From: Cyclobacteriaceae bacterium | GTDB lineage: Bacteria > Bacteroidota > Bacteroidia > Cytophagales > Cyclobacteriaceae | DNA length: 41,670 nt | Direction: 5' to 3' | Assembly (NCBI GenBank): GCA_020436125.1 | Contig: JAGQYK010000013.1 | Span: 22,781 to 64,450 of the forward strand | Shown: positions 8,706 to 18,088 of the stretch, piece after piece | Position numbering within the stretch: the stretch's first letter is position 1 | How the letters are laid out: each line of letters opens with the position of its first letter | Position numbers and translations under genes: made by a program | Notes under the pieces: generated by a model | The model's database searches: none | The model's input: the letters and a program-made list of their open reading frames with translations, nothing else | What the model was told of the DNA's origin: nothing

Positions 8706-9656
8706 TTAGTGTCTGTATCTTGGGGTGCGAACCACTTTTTTACCGCTACCCGGATTAACTGGCAATTCGTATGTAAGCATAAATTCATGCGAAGTTGGCT
8801 GCTTAGCAGCCTGATCCTTAATAATATAGTCCAATCCGTAACCCAACTTCAATGATTTGTCCTTCAATAAACTGTATCCCAGCATTAAAATAGCTGCTTC
8901 TGACTGACGAAACGACAAACCTCCCCACATAGTATCTTTAAAGTAGGCCAACCCACCAATATCGAAGGTGGTTTTGGTAAAATCTGACTTTACAAGACCA
9001 GTAAACTGGAATCGCAGATCAAAATTAACATCATAAAAATATCCCCCAGTCACATAAACATGACTCGCCAAAGCGTTCCTTTGATTAACACCAAAATCAA
9101 ACTCGGATTTGATCAGGTGATTGAAGCTCACCCCGGCATAATATTTTTCTTTTCTCAAGAAGGCACCCACAGCAAGATCTGGTCTTACCTGAGATTGCTT
9201 GCCTGTTGCATTTAGTAAAGGGTCATTTGGATCAGTTGCTCTGTATTGATCAAAATTGATCGTTTGAGAATAAATACCTACCCTCATCCCCAAGCTTAGC
9301 TTAGCATCTTTGATGCCTAGGTGATAGGCATATGAGGCTTGTGCCTCTAGGTTATTTTGAGGGCCGAGTTTATCATTCACTATATATGCTCCAAATCCAC
9401 TGTTGAGCTTATATATAGGTGTAGTCATACTTACGATTTGAGTAGTCGGTGCAGTACCTCCTCCGAAACTTGGAGTATATCCAAGCCATTGGCTTCTGTG
9501 AATGGCAGTAAGTTTGGTTACTCCTTCCACTCCGGCATATCCAGGATTATAATAGAGCGTATTAAACATATACTGCGTGAACTGGGGGTCCTGCTGGGCA
9601 GAGACTTTCCAAGTCCACAACACTAATGCAATACATACGATTAATTTTCTACTCAC
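8706..9656 (-). CDS. porP: PorP/SprF family type IX secretion outer-membrane protein
   Basis: Predicted beta-barrel outer-membrane protein of the PorP/SprF family, which links T9SS rings or surface adhesins to the outer membrane. The signal peptide ends near residue 20 (ALVLWTWKVSA then QQ) and is followed by the family hallmark QDPQFTQYMFNTLYYNPGYAG (about 21-41). Strand-like alternation continues to a C-terminal ELPVNPGSGKK. The start is GTG (9654-9656): an in-frame TGA lies three codons upstream and no ATG precedes the signal peptide. It lies directly upstream of gldK, the order of porPKLMN in Porphyromonas gingivalis, so PorP is the more likely role than an SprF paired with SprB. Confidence 0.93.
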   Translation of the reverse strand: MSRKLIVCIALVLWTWKVSAQQDPQFTQYMFNTLYYNPGYAGVEGVTKLTAIHRSQWLGYTPSFGGGTAPTTQIVSMTTPIYKLNSGFGAYIVNDKLGPQNNLEAQASYAYHLGIKDAKLSLGMRVGIYSQTINFDQYRATDPNDPLLNATGKQSQVRPDLAVGAFLRKEKYYAGVSFNHLIKSEFDFGVNQRNALASHVYVTGGYFYDVNFDLRFQFTGLVKSDFTKTTFDIGGLAYFKDTMWGGLSFRQSEAAILMLGYSLLKDKSLKLGYGLDYIIKDQAAKQPTSHEFMLTYELPVNPGSGKKVVRTPRYRH

Positions 9657-9768
9657 AATTACTCAAAAAACAGATTTAAATATACAGCATTTATAATTAC
9701 GCAATCAATCCAATGTAATTAAAGTGTAATAAAATCTAAGCTACAGTAAAAACTTAACCCTTAACGAG

Positions 9769-10521
9769 TTACTTAATGCCATTTGCCTTCACAATGTAGC
9801 GCTCCAACGCTCCCGTCATTGACGGGGCTTCCGGGTGGGGCGCTTCAATATCAAGGATCAAACCGGCATCTTTAACCGCCTTGGAGGTGGTAGGTCCAAA
9901 GGCTGCAATTCGAGTATTATTTTGCTTAAAATCGGGGAAATTGAGCAAAAGTGAGTTGATTCCGGCCGGAGTAAAAAATGCCAAAATATCATAGTAGACA
10001 TCCGTAAGGTCACTCAGGTTTGCGGCCATGGTATGATAAATAACTGCCTCTGAGTAGTTAAAGTTATTCTCCTTTAAAAAATCAGGTATGTCATTAATGC
10101 GAATGTCCGAACAAGGGAAAAGAAACTTTTCGTTCTTGTGTTTCTTAATTATTTCGAGAAGGTCCTTAGTATCTCTAAGACCAGAGAAAATTTTTCTCTT
10201 TCTTATTACGATATACTTCTGCAAGTAGTAAGCAGTCTGCTCATTGATACAGAAGTATTTCATGTCTGCAGGCATCTCAATCTTCAACTCTCTACAGATT
10301 TGAAAAAAATGATCTACTGCATTTCTGCTTGTAAAGATGATGGCAGTGTGGGCAAGAATATCTACTTTCTGCTTTCTAAATTCCTTTATATCTACTGGCT
10401 CTACCTGTATAAATTGCCTGAAATCAATTTTTAAATTGTACTTCTCTGCAAGCTTGAGGTATGGAGAATTGGGATCAGAGGGTGCTTCTTGAGATACCAG
10501 GATGCTTTTTACCTTACTCAT
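9769..10521 (-). CDS. hemD: Uroporphyrinogen-III synthase (HemD)-like protein
   Basis: HemD closes hydroxymethylbilane to uroporphyrinogen III in tetrapyrrole synthesis. The protein begins MSKVKSILVSQ and shows the two-lobed HemD pattern: TAIIFTSRNAVDHFF near residue 60, ILAFFTPAGINSLL near 180 and RIAAFGPTTSKAVKDAGL near 205. HemD is poorly conserved, so identity rests on these motifs plus resemblance to Bacteroidota homologues. I chose ATG at 10521 because those proteins begin at the same motif; in-frame ATGs at 10533 and 10545 would add 4 or 8 residues. It lies between a DUF4271 gene and porP on the same strand. That placement beside a secretion operon is unexplained by haem biosynthesis alone. 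Confidence 0.85.
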   Translation of the reverse strand: MSKVKSILVSQEAPSDPNSPYLKLAEKYNLKIDFRQFIQVEPVDIKEFRKQKVDILAHTAIIFTSRNAVDHFFQICRELKIEMPADMKYFCINEQTAYYLQKYIVIRKRKIFSGLRDTKDLLEIIKKHKNEKFLFPCSDIRINDIPDFLKENNFNYSEAVIYHTMAANLSDLTDVYYDILAFFTPAGINSLLLNFPDFKQNNTRIAAFGPTTSKAVKDAGLILDIEAPHPEAPSMTGALERYIVKANGIK

Positions 10522-10569
10522 CCTGTCATTCATAGTTTCAGTCATAACTACACTAAATCAGTTTCTTGC

Positions 10570-11673
10570 TTAAGAATTTAAGACCTTAACGAGGATAACA
10601 ATCGGGATTATTTCCGAAGCGCAAAGGTAGGAAAATAAATGAAAAAATCTGAAGGTGGATCGTCTCAATAATTTTAAGGCGACAATCACTACCCAAAAAA
10701 TAAGCACCAAAACTATGGCGCTCAGTAAAAAACTATATGCCTCGGGGCTTTGAATTTTAAAAACAAAGTAGCATATGCAAGCTAAGCCTGACATGATACT
10801 CACAAAAAAAGTAAGGCGAACATAATTGTAAAACTGCGGACTTGGCGCATCACGAAAGTCAAATAAACGCGCAATACTTAAGAGTAATATTAACTTAACC
10901 AGCAACAGAATAAGTATAAAGCCTGAAAGTTTAAACCATTGCAAAAAGCTTTGCCCAAGAGAATTGGCAACAAACGAGGCAGCAATTGGGATCATATCCG
11001 CACCAAAATGAAAAATGGTGAGCAAGGCAAAACCGTTAACCAAACTAGCAAACAAGTAATAAAGTATATTAACGCTTGCTGAAATGCGGCTATTTAGCAA
11101 CGTATCTTCCCGCTCTTGAATAGAGAAAAGTCTTATGAAATTCAAATAGTCGAATGTTAAACGAGGATTGGTTCTGAGTAAGACAATAAAATATATCAGA
11201 AGGAGGACTGAAACGATAATAGAAAAATCAAGATAAAAATCTGAATCTCTAAGTGAGTTGTCGATGTCGGCACGCAGTACAGACGGAGACACCACTTTAG
11301 TCTGTAGCCAGGACAATCCTTTTGAATGGTAAGCACTCAATAGCCATGGTTCGGGTACTTTAGACTTAAGGCTATCCATGTCTAACGAAATAGATTTATG
11401 ACCTGAAGCAATTTGTTGGTAATTCAGGTAAACAGAAAAAGGTCTGGCTCCTTCAAGTTCGAGGCGGCTTCCCTTACTGTACCTCCCGGGGTCAATCTCA
11501 AAATAGATGGCTTGATCTTTTACATGTGCATGCGGTTCATAGTCTTCAAATTGGCCATCAGAAAACACCTTCCAATCCTTTCGTAAATCCGTAACCACCG
11601 AATGTTCAATTAGCGGTTGGGCGAAACTTGCAACGCTGCTTAAAAATATTACTACGATCAGAAGCCTTCTCAC
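10570..11673 (-). CDS. DUF4271 integral membrane protein
   Basis: Function unknown. A signal peptide (1-18, LLIVVIFLSSVASFA) is followed by an extracytoplasmic domain of about 130 residues. Then come several membrane helices: about 150-168 (FSIIVSVLLLIYFIVLL), 205-225, 250-272, 285-305, 315-337 and a C-terminal one (IIPIVILVKVL). The membrane half fits the Bacteroidota family DUF4271. The start is GTG (11671-11673), with no usable ATG nearby and a good signal peptide from that point. It is the first gene of the unit hemD-porP-gldKLMN, 24-48 bases before hemD depending on the hemD start, and divergent from hemW. By context, an accessory role in the T9SS or in envelope assembly is possible but not shown. 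Confidence 0.85.
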   Translation of the reverse strand: MRRLLIVVIFLSSVASFAQPLIEHSVVTDLRKDWKVFSDGQFEDYEPHAHVKDQAIYFEIDPGRYSKGSRLELEGARPFSVYLNYQQIASGHKSISLDMDSLKSKVPEPWLLSAYHSKGLSWLQTKVVSPSVLRADIDNSLRDSDFYLDFSIIVSVLLLIYFIVLLRTNPRLTFDYLNFIRLFSIQEREDTLLNSRISASVNILYYLFASLVNGFALLTIFHFGADMIPIAASFVANSLGQSFLQWFKLSGFILILLLVKLILLLSIARLFDFRDAPSPQFYNYVRLTFFVSIMSGLACICYFVFKIQSPEAYSFLLSAIVLVLIFWVVIVALKLLRRSTFRFFHLFSYLCASEIIPIVILVKVLNS

Positions 11674-11773
11674 CAGATACGATCTGTTTTTTTTACAAAG
11701 ATTATCAATATTAGTGAGTTAAGTAAACCAGTATGTTCTTTCTACCTTTACAACCAACAAACTAGCTGGCCTA

Positions 11774-12904
11774 ATGCCCGGACTTTACTTTCATATCCCC
11801 TTCTGCAAACAGGCATGCCACTACTGTGATTTTCATTTTTCCACTAACCTCACCCGAACGGAAGAAATGATAGATGCCATGGTACAAGAATTGGCCATGC
11901 AGAAAAACTATCTAGACAACAACAAACTCACAAGCATTTATTTTGGAGGAGGCACACCCTCTTTACTTAAAGCCAATCATTTTGAAATAATTTTTAACGC
12001 TATTGACCAAATTTTTCAACGTGACTTGACATGTGAAATTACGCTTGAGGCAAATCCCGATGATCTTTCAACTGTTCAATTAGACATGTTTCTTAAAGCA
12101 GGCGTTAATCGTCTAAGCATAGGCATTCAATCTTTTGATGATGAGATTCTAAGGTTTATTAATAGAGCTCACGATAGCAAAATGGCTATTACGGCACTGG
12201 AAAACGTTCGAAAGGCTGGTTTTGAAAATTTTAGTCTTGACTTGATCTATGCTATCCCAGGGCAGGATAATGCCTTATTAAAAAAGAATATTGAAACCGC
12301 CTTACTATTCTCACCCCAACACATCTCAGCTTATGGACTTACCATCGAGCCTCAAACGGTTTTTGGAAACTGGGCCTCGAAAAATAAACTCACTCAAGTT
12401 GAAGAGAGTTTGAATGCTGATCAGTTTGAATTGATCAGTAATGAACTTATCGCAAACGGATATGAACATTATGAAATCTCAAACTATAGCAAACCTGGGA
12501 ATTACTCCAGACATAATAGCAGCTACTGGAAACAAACCCCTTACCTGGGAATTGGCCCAAGCGCTCACTCCTATAATAAAGTAAGCCGCCAATTCAACAT
12601 CAACAATAATGCAGCCTACATTAAAGCCATCAAGAACAATGAAATTCCTTTTCAACTTGAGACCCTCACCATCGAAAACAAAATAAATGAATATGTTTTC
12701 ACCACACTAAGAACCATATGGGGATGCAATCTGGAAGTGCTTAAAGAGGAATATCAGTTTGACCTGATCCATCGCAATAAAACCTATGTGGATAAGTTGA
12801 TTCAAGAAGAATTAGTTATTCTAGATAGCAGTATTCTTAGTCTGACTAACAAAGGGAAATTATTGGCTGACCAAATTGCTCTAGAGCTGATGGTACAACC
12901 ATAA
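11774..12904 (+). CDS. hemW: Radical SAM protein HemW (haem chaperone; coproporphyrinogen oxidase-like)
   Basis: HemW proteins bind a [4Fe-4S] cluster and S-adenosylmethionine and deliver haem to target proteins. They are often misnamed oxygen-independent coproporphyrinogen oxidase. The N-terminal motif MPGLYFHIPFCKQACHYCDF holds the cluster triad C11, C15, C18 with the HemW-type spacing CxxxCxxC. The SAM-binding GGGTPS follows at about 59-64, and a C-terminal HemW domain completes 376 residues, the normal length. ATG at 11774 begins exactly at the conserved PGLYFHIPFC. A weak -10-like TACCTTTA lies at 11743-11750 without a matching -33 element. It is divergent from the DUF4271/hemD unit, so two haem-linked genes flank one intergenic region. 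Confidence 0.93.
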   Translation: MPGLYFHIPFCKQACHYCDFHFSTNLTRTEEMIDAMVQELAMQKNYLDNNKLTSIYFGGGTPSLLKANHFEIIFNAIDQIFQRDLTCEITLEANPDDLSTVQLDMFLKAGVNRLSIGIQSFDDEILRFINRAHDSKMAITALENVRKAGFENFSLDLIYAIPGQDNALLKKNIETALLFSPQHISAYGLTIEPQTVFGNWASKNKLTQVEESLNADQFELISNELIANGYEHYEISNYSKPGNYSRHNSSYWKQTPYLGIGPSAHSYNKVSRQFNINNNAAYIKAIKNNEIPFQLETLTIENKINEYVFTTLRTIWGCNLEVLKEEYQFDLIHRNKTYVDKLIQEELVILDSSILSLTNKGKLLADQIALELMVQP

Positions 12905-12971
12905 ATTTCCTAATTGCTCCTTAGCATTAAACCAACTAAAAATAGTTAATTTTCGGAGCGCAAGCCCAATT

Positions 12972-13337
12972 ATGACCAGAGAAGAAAAACAAGTATATAT
13001 GCTATTAAAGACAGTGATCTTTAGTTATCACGGCCTTGACGAGGATGAAAAAAAGGACTTGGAAAACACTGCAGAAAAATTAGAAGCCAGCGATGAACTC
13101 AAGTGGGCACTGAACTTTATTGCTGAAGATTTCATAACCGCCTTTGAGAGAGCCCGCACTTATCTCAATGACATTATTGGTGACTACCCCAAAGAGGAAC
13201 GAATCAACCTAATTAATATGGTGTGGGAAGCCAATAACCTCAAAGGTTACGTTACAGAAATGGAGGCCACCGCCATGCTTAAACTGGCCAAAGACTGGAA
13301 CGTTGAAAAAGAATTAATTGCGCTCGTATTGAAGTAG
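12972..13337 (+). CDS. TerB-like (tellurite resistance family) helical protein
   Basis: Small (121 residues), acidic, all-helical cytosolic protein without signal or membrane segments. The arrangement of acidic helices (EEKQVYMLLKTVIFSYHGLD, then YPKEERINLINMVWEAN, then TEMEATAMLKLAKDWNV) resembles TerB/DUF533-type bundles, which carry conserved acidic residues and are linked to metal binding or stress sensing. The assignment is by pattern only. It lies 67 bases after hemW on the same strand and may be co-transcribed. Its TAG stop ends one base before the stop of the opposite-strand response regulator. Confidence 0.6.
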   Translation: MTREEKQVYMLLKTVIFSYHGLDEDEKKDLENTAEKLEASDELKWALNFIAEDFITAFERARTYLNDIIGDYPKEERINLINMVWEANNLKGYVTEMEATAMLKLAKDWNVEKELIALVLK

Positions 13338-13338
13338 G

Positions 13339-14055
13339 TTACAAGGACATCATGTCTTTGAACTTGGCGGCTTGCCTTCGGCTTACCTCTACTTTATCTC
13401 CTCCTTTTAATTTCACCATCAAACCTCCATTAAACCACGGCTCAATGCTCTCGACCCAGCTTAGGTTGATAATATGCTTGCGGCTTGCTCTAAAAAAAGC
13501 TCGCTCATCTAATTTTTCATCCAGCGCATTCAATGACTTATGAATCATTGGGCGATTGCTATCAAAATATACTTTGATGTAATTCCCATCTGACTCAAAC
13601 AATCTAATATTGGTAAGGCTTACAAACCAGCAACGATCTCCATCTTTAACAAATACCTGATCATCCAACCCTAATTTCTTATCCTTCGATCGTCCGCCTT
13701 TACTTTTCTCCTTCTCATTTATTTTTTGCACAGCTTCAGACAAGCGCTCAGGGTGAATGGGCTTGAGTACATAATCCAGCGCATTCACTTCAAAAGCTCT
13801 CAACGCAAATTCATCATAGGCTGTAGTGAAAACTACAAGTGGTGCAGAGTCCAGTGATTCCAATAATTGGAAACCTGTTCGCCCAGGCATTTGTATATCC
13901 AAAAACAACAAGTCTGGGTTTAGCTCGTTGACCATCTGTTCAGCCTCATCAGCGTTCATCGCCTCTCCAACCACCTCTATTGATGGGTGCTCTTCCAACA
14001 ATTTTATCAGCTCTTTTCTCGCCAATCTTTCGTCATCAACAATCAGTGCTCTCAT
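13339..14055 (-). CDS. LytTR-family response regulator
   Basis: DNA-binding response regulator. The receiver domain (1-120) has the acidic pair D7-D8, phosphoacceptor D53 in FLDIQMPG, T78 and K98 (VLKPI), all intact. A basic linker (KEKSKGGRSKDKK) leads to a LytTR DNA-binding domain (about 133-236) with FVKDGDRCWFV, IRLFESDGNYIKVYF and FFRASRKHIINLSWV. The ATG overlaps the histidine kinase stop by 4 bases (ATGA), indicating translational coupling. Its targets are unknown; no LytTR direct-repeat operator was recognised in front of the pair. Confidence 0.95.
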   Translation of the reverse strand: MRALIVDDERLARKELIKLLEEHPSIEVVGEAMNADEAEQMVNELNPDLLFLDIQMPGRTGFQLLESLDSAPLVVFTTAYDEFALRAFEVNALDYVLKPIHPERLSEAVQKINEKEKSKGGRSKDKKLGLDDQVFVKDGDRCWFVSLTNIRLFESDGNYIKVYFDSNRPMIHKSLNALDEKLDERAFFRASRKHIINLSWVESIEPWFNGGLMVKLKGGDKVEVSRRQAAKFKDMMSL

Positions 14056-15098
14056 ATTGAATTTATCTGTGGGATTCTTATTTCCGTGAGTACAAAACTA
14101 TCGTTTTCTGTTAATATTCTAAAAGAGGCGGAACCTCCATAGACAAGTTTTAGACGTTGCTTGGTATTTTCGAGCCCCAAACCGCCTGTAGTCCTTTTTA
14201 CACCATTTATGTATTGCCCGCTGTTCCGAATCTGTATGCTTAGAATCTTTTTTTCAACTACGGTTTTAATCTGGATCAGTCCACCCTCTGTTAACCGAGA
14301 AATCCCATGTTTAATTCCATTCTCAACGAGAGTCTGAATCATTAATGGTGGCACCAAAAAATCCTTGGAATCTGGGTCAATAATAAACTCCGTACGAAGC
14401 CGTTCTTCAAATCGAATACTTTCCAACCCCAGATAATCCTTTACTACTTTCAACTCATCTTTGAATCTGGTAAGACTTCTCTTATCAGCCACCAATGAAT
14501 TGCGAAGAATACTTGAAAGTTGATTGATCGCCAGTTTGGACTTTGTTGGGTTTTCATCTACTAAAGCCCTCACACTGTTCAGCGCATTGAAAATAAAGTG
14601 AGGGTTAAGTTGAGACTTTAGGTTATTCAATTCAATCTCTCTTGCATACGCCTCTAATTTCAATGACTTACTGTAACGCTCAAAATAATTATATATAAAA
14701 TATAAGGCTGACCAAATAAAGAAGATGATAGCATAGTAAAAGGAAAGTCCAAAAATATTCTGAAGATCAAACGCGACCTCCCGACTAAATAAGCGCAATG
14801 GCAAAGAAATTGGGATTCTCAGGAAATACATAATAAGTCCCATGACAAACACACTCACGATTACCTTAGGAATAAGGCGAGTCATCCCTAAATTCAACCA
14901 TTTCCATCTATTGATATAGTAACGAAAACCGTGAGAAACCAGCAGACAAAACACTGCTTCGTAGGCAAGAAAAATGATCCTTTGTGTGCTTACACCTAAA
15001 CCTCCAGCCGCGATAAAACTGGCAACAATCTGCACTCCAGCATAAAGCGCCCATCCCCCCAACTGTAAACTCCAATATAGTTTTTGCTTATTGAGCAT
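14052..15098 (-). CDS. Sensor histidine kinase, LytS/YehU type (His_kinase PF06580)
   Basis: Inner-membrane sensor kinase that phosphorylates the coupled LytTR regulator. Four predicted membrane helices lie at about 13-33, 40-58, 76-96 and 115-137, with no large periplasmic sensor domain, so the signal is probably sensed in the membrane. The dimerisation/His segment has the phosphoacceptor H167 in LNPHFIFNALNSVRALV. The ATPase domain has N-box-like MIQTLVENGIKHG and GGLGLENTKQRL. Length 348 is normal for this family. The gene begins 65 bases downstream of the uvrA stop on the same strand, so some read-through is possible. A TAATTTAG sequence before the ATG is only a partial -10 match. Confidence 0.95.
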   Translation of the reverse strand: MLNKQKLYWSLQLGGWALYAGVQIVASFIAAGGLGVSTQRIIFLAYEAVFCLLVSHGFRYYINRWKWLNLGMTRLIPKVIVSVFVMGLIMYFLRIPISLPLRLFSREVAFDLQNIFGLSFYYAIIFFIWSALYFIYNYFERYSKSLKLEAYAREIELNNLKSQLNPHFIFNALNSVRALVDENPTKSKLAINQLSSILRNSLVADKRSLTRFKDELKVVKDYLGLESIRFEERLRTEFIIDPDSKDFLVPPLMIQTLVENGIKHGISRLTEGGLIQIKTVVEKKILSIQIRNSGQYINGVKRTTGGLGLENTKQRLKLVYGGSASFRILTENDSFVLTEIRIPQINSI

Positions 15099-15163
15099 GA
15101 TACAACCTTCGCCCTAAATTACTCAATTGAAAAATCCCATGGATTGTTCTTTGATAAACGGTG

Positions 15164-18013
15164 CTAATTCAGCTCTATTTTAAGGTATTTGCCCGTGTAA
15201 CCTGCAGGGTTATTGGCTACTTCTTCTGGTGTACCTAGCGCAATTATTTTACCCCCTTTTTCACCACCTTCCGGCCCGAGGTCTACAATATAGTCTGATG
15301 ATTTGATCACATCCATGTTGTGTTCAATGATCAAAACTGTGTTACCCTTATCTACCAGTTTTTGAAGCACATCCAATAGGTGGCTGATATCCTGAAAATG
15401 AAGACCAGTCGTAGGTTCATCTAGAATATAAAATGTTTTACCTGTATCCCTTTTAGAAAGTTCAGTTGCCAATTTCACTCGCTGTGCCTCTCCTCCCGAA
15501 AGTGTTGTTGCGTGCTGACCCAAAGAAATGTACCCCAATCCCACTTCACTTAAGGTTTGAATCTTTCTTAGAATACGCGGTTGATTTTCAAAAAAAGCCA
15601 CAGCCTCTTCTACTGTCATGTCCAACACATCTGAAATGGATTTGCCCTTGAACCGGACTTCCAGTGTTTCTCTATTGTACCTTCTTCCTTTACAGGTATC
15701 GCATGGCACATGAATGTCTGGGAGAAACTCCATTTCAATCAATCGCAAACCTGCTCCTTCACAAGTCTCACACCTTCCTCCTTTTACATTGAAAGAAAAT
15801 CTTCCAGGTTTGTATCCACGTATTTTAGCTTCTGGCAACTGCGCAAACAAATCTCTAATATCGGTAAACACACCGGTATAGGTTGCAGGGTTTGATCTCG
15901 GGGTTCTTCCAATTGGAGATTGATCTACTTCAATTACTTTGTCCAGGTGCTCCAAACCTTCCACTTTCTGGAAGGGTAGTGGACTTGTTCTCGAACGATA
16001 GAAATGCGTGTTTAGAATTGGAAAAAGCGTATCATGAATCAATGTAGATTTACCACTTCCTGAAACTCCGGTTATACAGGTGAGTGTACCCAGAGGAATT
16101 TTCAGATCAACATTTTTCAGATTATTTCCACTTGCACCAAACAGAGATAATTTCTTTCCTGTGAGTTCCCTCTTCTCTTTACCGTAATCAATTTTAATTT
16201 CTCCTCTTAAATATTGAGCGGTTGTGCTGTTGGTTTTTAAAAATGTTTTAGGATCACCTTCCGCTACTACATGGCCTCCATGGCGTCCAGCACCAGGTCC
16301 GATATCAATAATGTAATCACATTCCAACATCATCTCCTTGTCGTGCTCCACTACAATTACAGAATTGCCTAAATCGCGTAAATCTTTTAAGGCTTTAATT
16401 AATTTGACGTTGTCACGCGCATGAAGTCCAATACTCGGCTCATCTAAAATGTATAGCACTCCTACCAACTGGGTTCCAATTTGTGTTGCCAATCTAATGC
16501 GTTGTGCCTCTCCTCCACTCAGTGTGCGCAACGGTCGATTAAGGCTAAGGTAATCCAACCCCACATCCAGCAGGAAACCTATCCGTTTGCGAATTTCCTT
16601 CAGTACTTCAGTTGCAATTAAATTCTGTTTATCACTGAGCCTGCTCTCTAATCCATCAAACCATTTTTTCAGCGCATTGATATCTAACCTTGCGAGCTGC
16701 GCAATATTAGTGTTGTCAATCAAAAAATGCAGTGATTCCTTTTTCAATCTTGCCCCTTCGCATTCGGGACAAATTTTCACTACCGTAAAATCATCCACCC
16801 ATTTGCGAATAGCTTCAGAGCCCTCCTCCTTTTGCTTTTGAAGGAAATTGATAATCCCCTCAAACTTGGTATTCCACTCTGTGCCCGGATATTTCACAGA
16901 AGCCACCGCTACAGGTTCATTATCCCCATACATCAACACCTTTAAAACATCTTTTGGGATATCTTTTATTGGCGTTGAAAGCGTAAGCTTATTGCGCTTT
17001 AGTAATGCTTCCACCTTTTTAAAAATCCAGATGTCTCGGTACTCCCCAAGTGGCAAAATCCCTCCTCTACTTATACTTAATTTTTTATCCGGAATAATTG
17101 ACTCTTCCGTGATTTCCTCAATCTGGCCAAGGCCATTGCAAACGGTACATGCGCCATACGGTGAATTAAAAGAAAAATTATTGGGAGCAGGTTCATCATA
17201 AGACAAACCTGTTTTCGGATCCATCAGGAATTTTGAATAATGATGGGCTGTGCCATTTTCCTCGATAACAATCAGAACTCCTTTTCCCTCCTTCAAAGAA
17301 GTATTCACTGATTGCGCAATGCGATGGCGATCTTTGCTATCAACAATAATCCTGTCAATTACAATTTCAATATCATGAATCTTAAAACGATCCACTTGCA
17401 TTTTTGGCTTTATATCCTGGATATCTCCATCAATGCGCACTTTAGAGTAGCCACTTTTTCTTATCTGAACAAACAACTCGCGATAATGCCCTTTGCGCCC
17501 CTTCACCACAGGCGCCAACAAACTCAGTTTTTTGCCTTTGAATGTGTTCATCAGCGCATCCAAAATCTGATCTTCTGACTGACGAATCATTTTATCCCCT
17601 GAGAGATATGAGAAAGCTTCTCCGGCTCGTGCATACAACAAGCGCATGAAATCATAAATCTCAGTAACCGTTCCTACTGTTGATCGTGGATTCCGAGAAG
17701 TGGTTTTTTGTTCTATCGAGATTACCGGGCTTAAACCATTGATTTTATCAACATCGGGTCGTTCAAGGTTGCCAATAAAACTGCGGGCATAAGCGGAGAA
17801 ACTTTCCATGTATCTGCGTTGGCCTTCCGCATATATGGTATCAAAAGCCAACGAAGACTTTCCACTTCCACTAATGCCCGTAATCACGATGAGCTTATTT
17901 CGAGGGAAAGTAAGGCTTATGTTTTTTAAGTTATGCTCCCTTGCCCCAATGATTTCAATGGTTTCGAGATCTGTTACCTTAGAATTCTTTTTTTGCGCTG
18001 AAGATCGGGCCAT
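15164..18013 (-). CDS. uvrA: UvrABC system protein A (excinuclease ATPase)
   Basis: Damage-sensing ABC-type ATPase of nucleotide excision repair that loads UvrB. Two nucleotide-binding domains are present: Walker A GISGSGKS at 46-53 and GVSGSGKS near 650, each with its ABC signature LSGGEAQR (RTLSGGEAQRIRL and TTLSGGEAQRVKL) and Walker B (LYILDEPSIGLH, FYILDEPTTGLH). The zinc modules are intact: CTVC with CPEC in the first half, CETC and CDTC in the second. At 949 residues it is full length. ATG at 18013. It is a standalone gene between the caspase-fold gene (75-base gap) and the two-component pair. No SOS-type or TAnnTTTG promoter was found in the short upstream gap. Confidence 0.98.
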   Translation of the reverse strand: MARSSAQKKNSKVTDLETIEIIGAREHNLKNISLTFPRNKLIVITGISGSGKSSLAFDTIYAEGQRRYMESFSAYARSFIGNLERPDVDKINGLSPVISIEQKTTSRNPRSTVGTVTEIYDFMRLLYARAGEAFSYLSGDKMIRQSEDQILDALMNTFKGKKLSLLAPVVKGRKGHYRELFVQIRKSGYSKVRIDGDIQDIKPKMQVDRFKIHDIEIVIDRIIVDSKDRHRIAQSVNTSLKEGKGVLIVIEENGTAHHYSKFLMDPKTGLSYDEPAPNNFSFNSPYGACTVCNGLGQIEEITEESIIPDKKLSISRGGILPLGEYRDIWIFKKVEALLKRNKLTLSTPIKDIPKDVLKVLMYGDNEPVAVASVKYPGTEWNTKFEGIINFLQKQKEEGSEAIRKWVDDFTVVKICPECEGARLKKESLHFLIDNTNIAQLARLDINALKKWFDGLESRLSDKQNLIATEVLKEIRKRIGFLLDVGLDYLSLNRPLRTLSGGEAQRIRLATQIGTQLVGVLYILDEPSIGLHARDNVKLIKALKDLRDLGNSVIVVEHDKEMMLECDYIIDIGPGAGRHGGHVVAEGDPKTFLKTNSTTAQYLRGEIKIDYGKEKRELTGKKLSLFGASGNNLKNVDLKIPLGTLTCITGVSGSGKSTLIHDTLFPILNTHFYRSRTSPLPFQKVEGLEHLDKVIEVDQSPIGRTPRSNPATYTGVFTDIRDLFAQLPEAKIRGYKPGRFSFNVKGGRCETCEGAGLRLIEMEFLPDIHVPCDTCKGRRYNRETLEVRFKGKSISDVLDMTVEEAVAFFENQPRILRKIQTLSEVGLGYISLGQHATTLSGGEAQRVKLATELSKRDTGKTFYILDEPTTGLHFQDISHLLDVLQKLVDKGNTVLIIEHNMDVIKSSDYIVDLGPEGGEKGGKIIALGTPEEVANNPAGYTGKYLKIELN

Positions 18014-18088
18014 TGGGGAGTTTCACAAATGAGGATGCAATTAATACTACAATTATGAATAGGAAAAGGTTTATCGGAGATATGTAGT

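Noticed and set aside
11743-11750. TACCTTTA as hemW promoter
   Set aside because: One base off consensus and no TTG at 17-23 bases upstream.
16848-17201. 117-codon open frame on plus, opposite uvrA
   Set aside because: Antisense shadow of a strongly conserved gene; no recognisable domain, start context or promoter.
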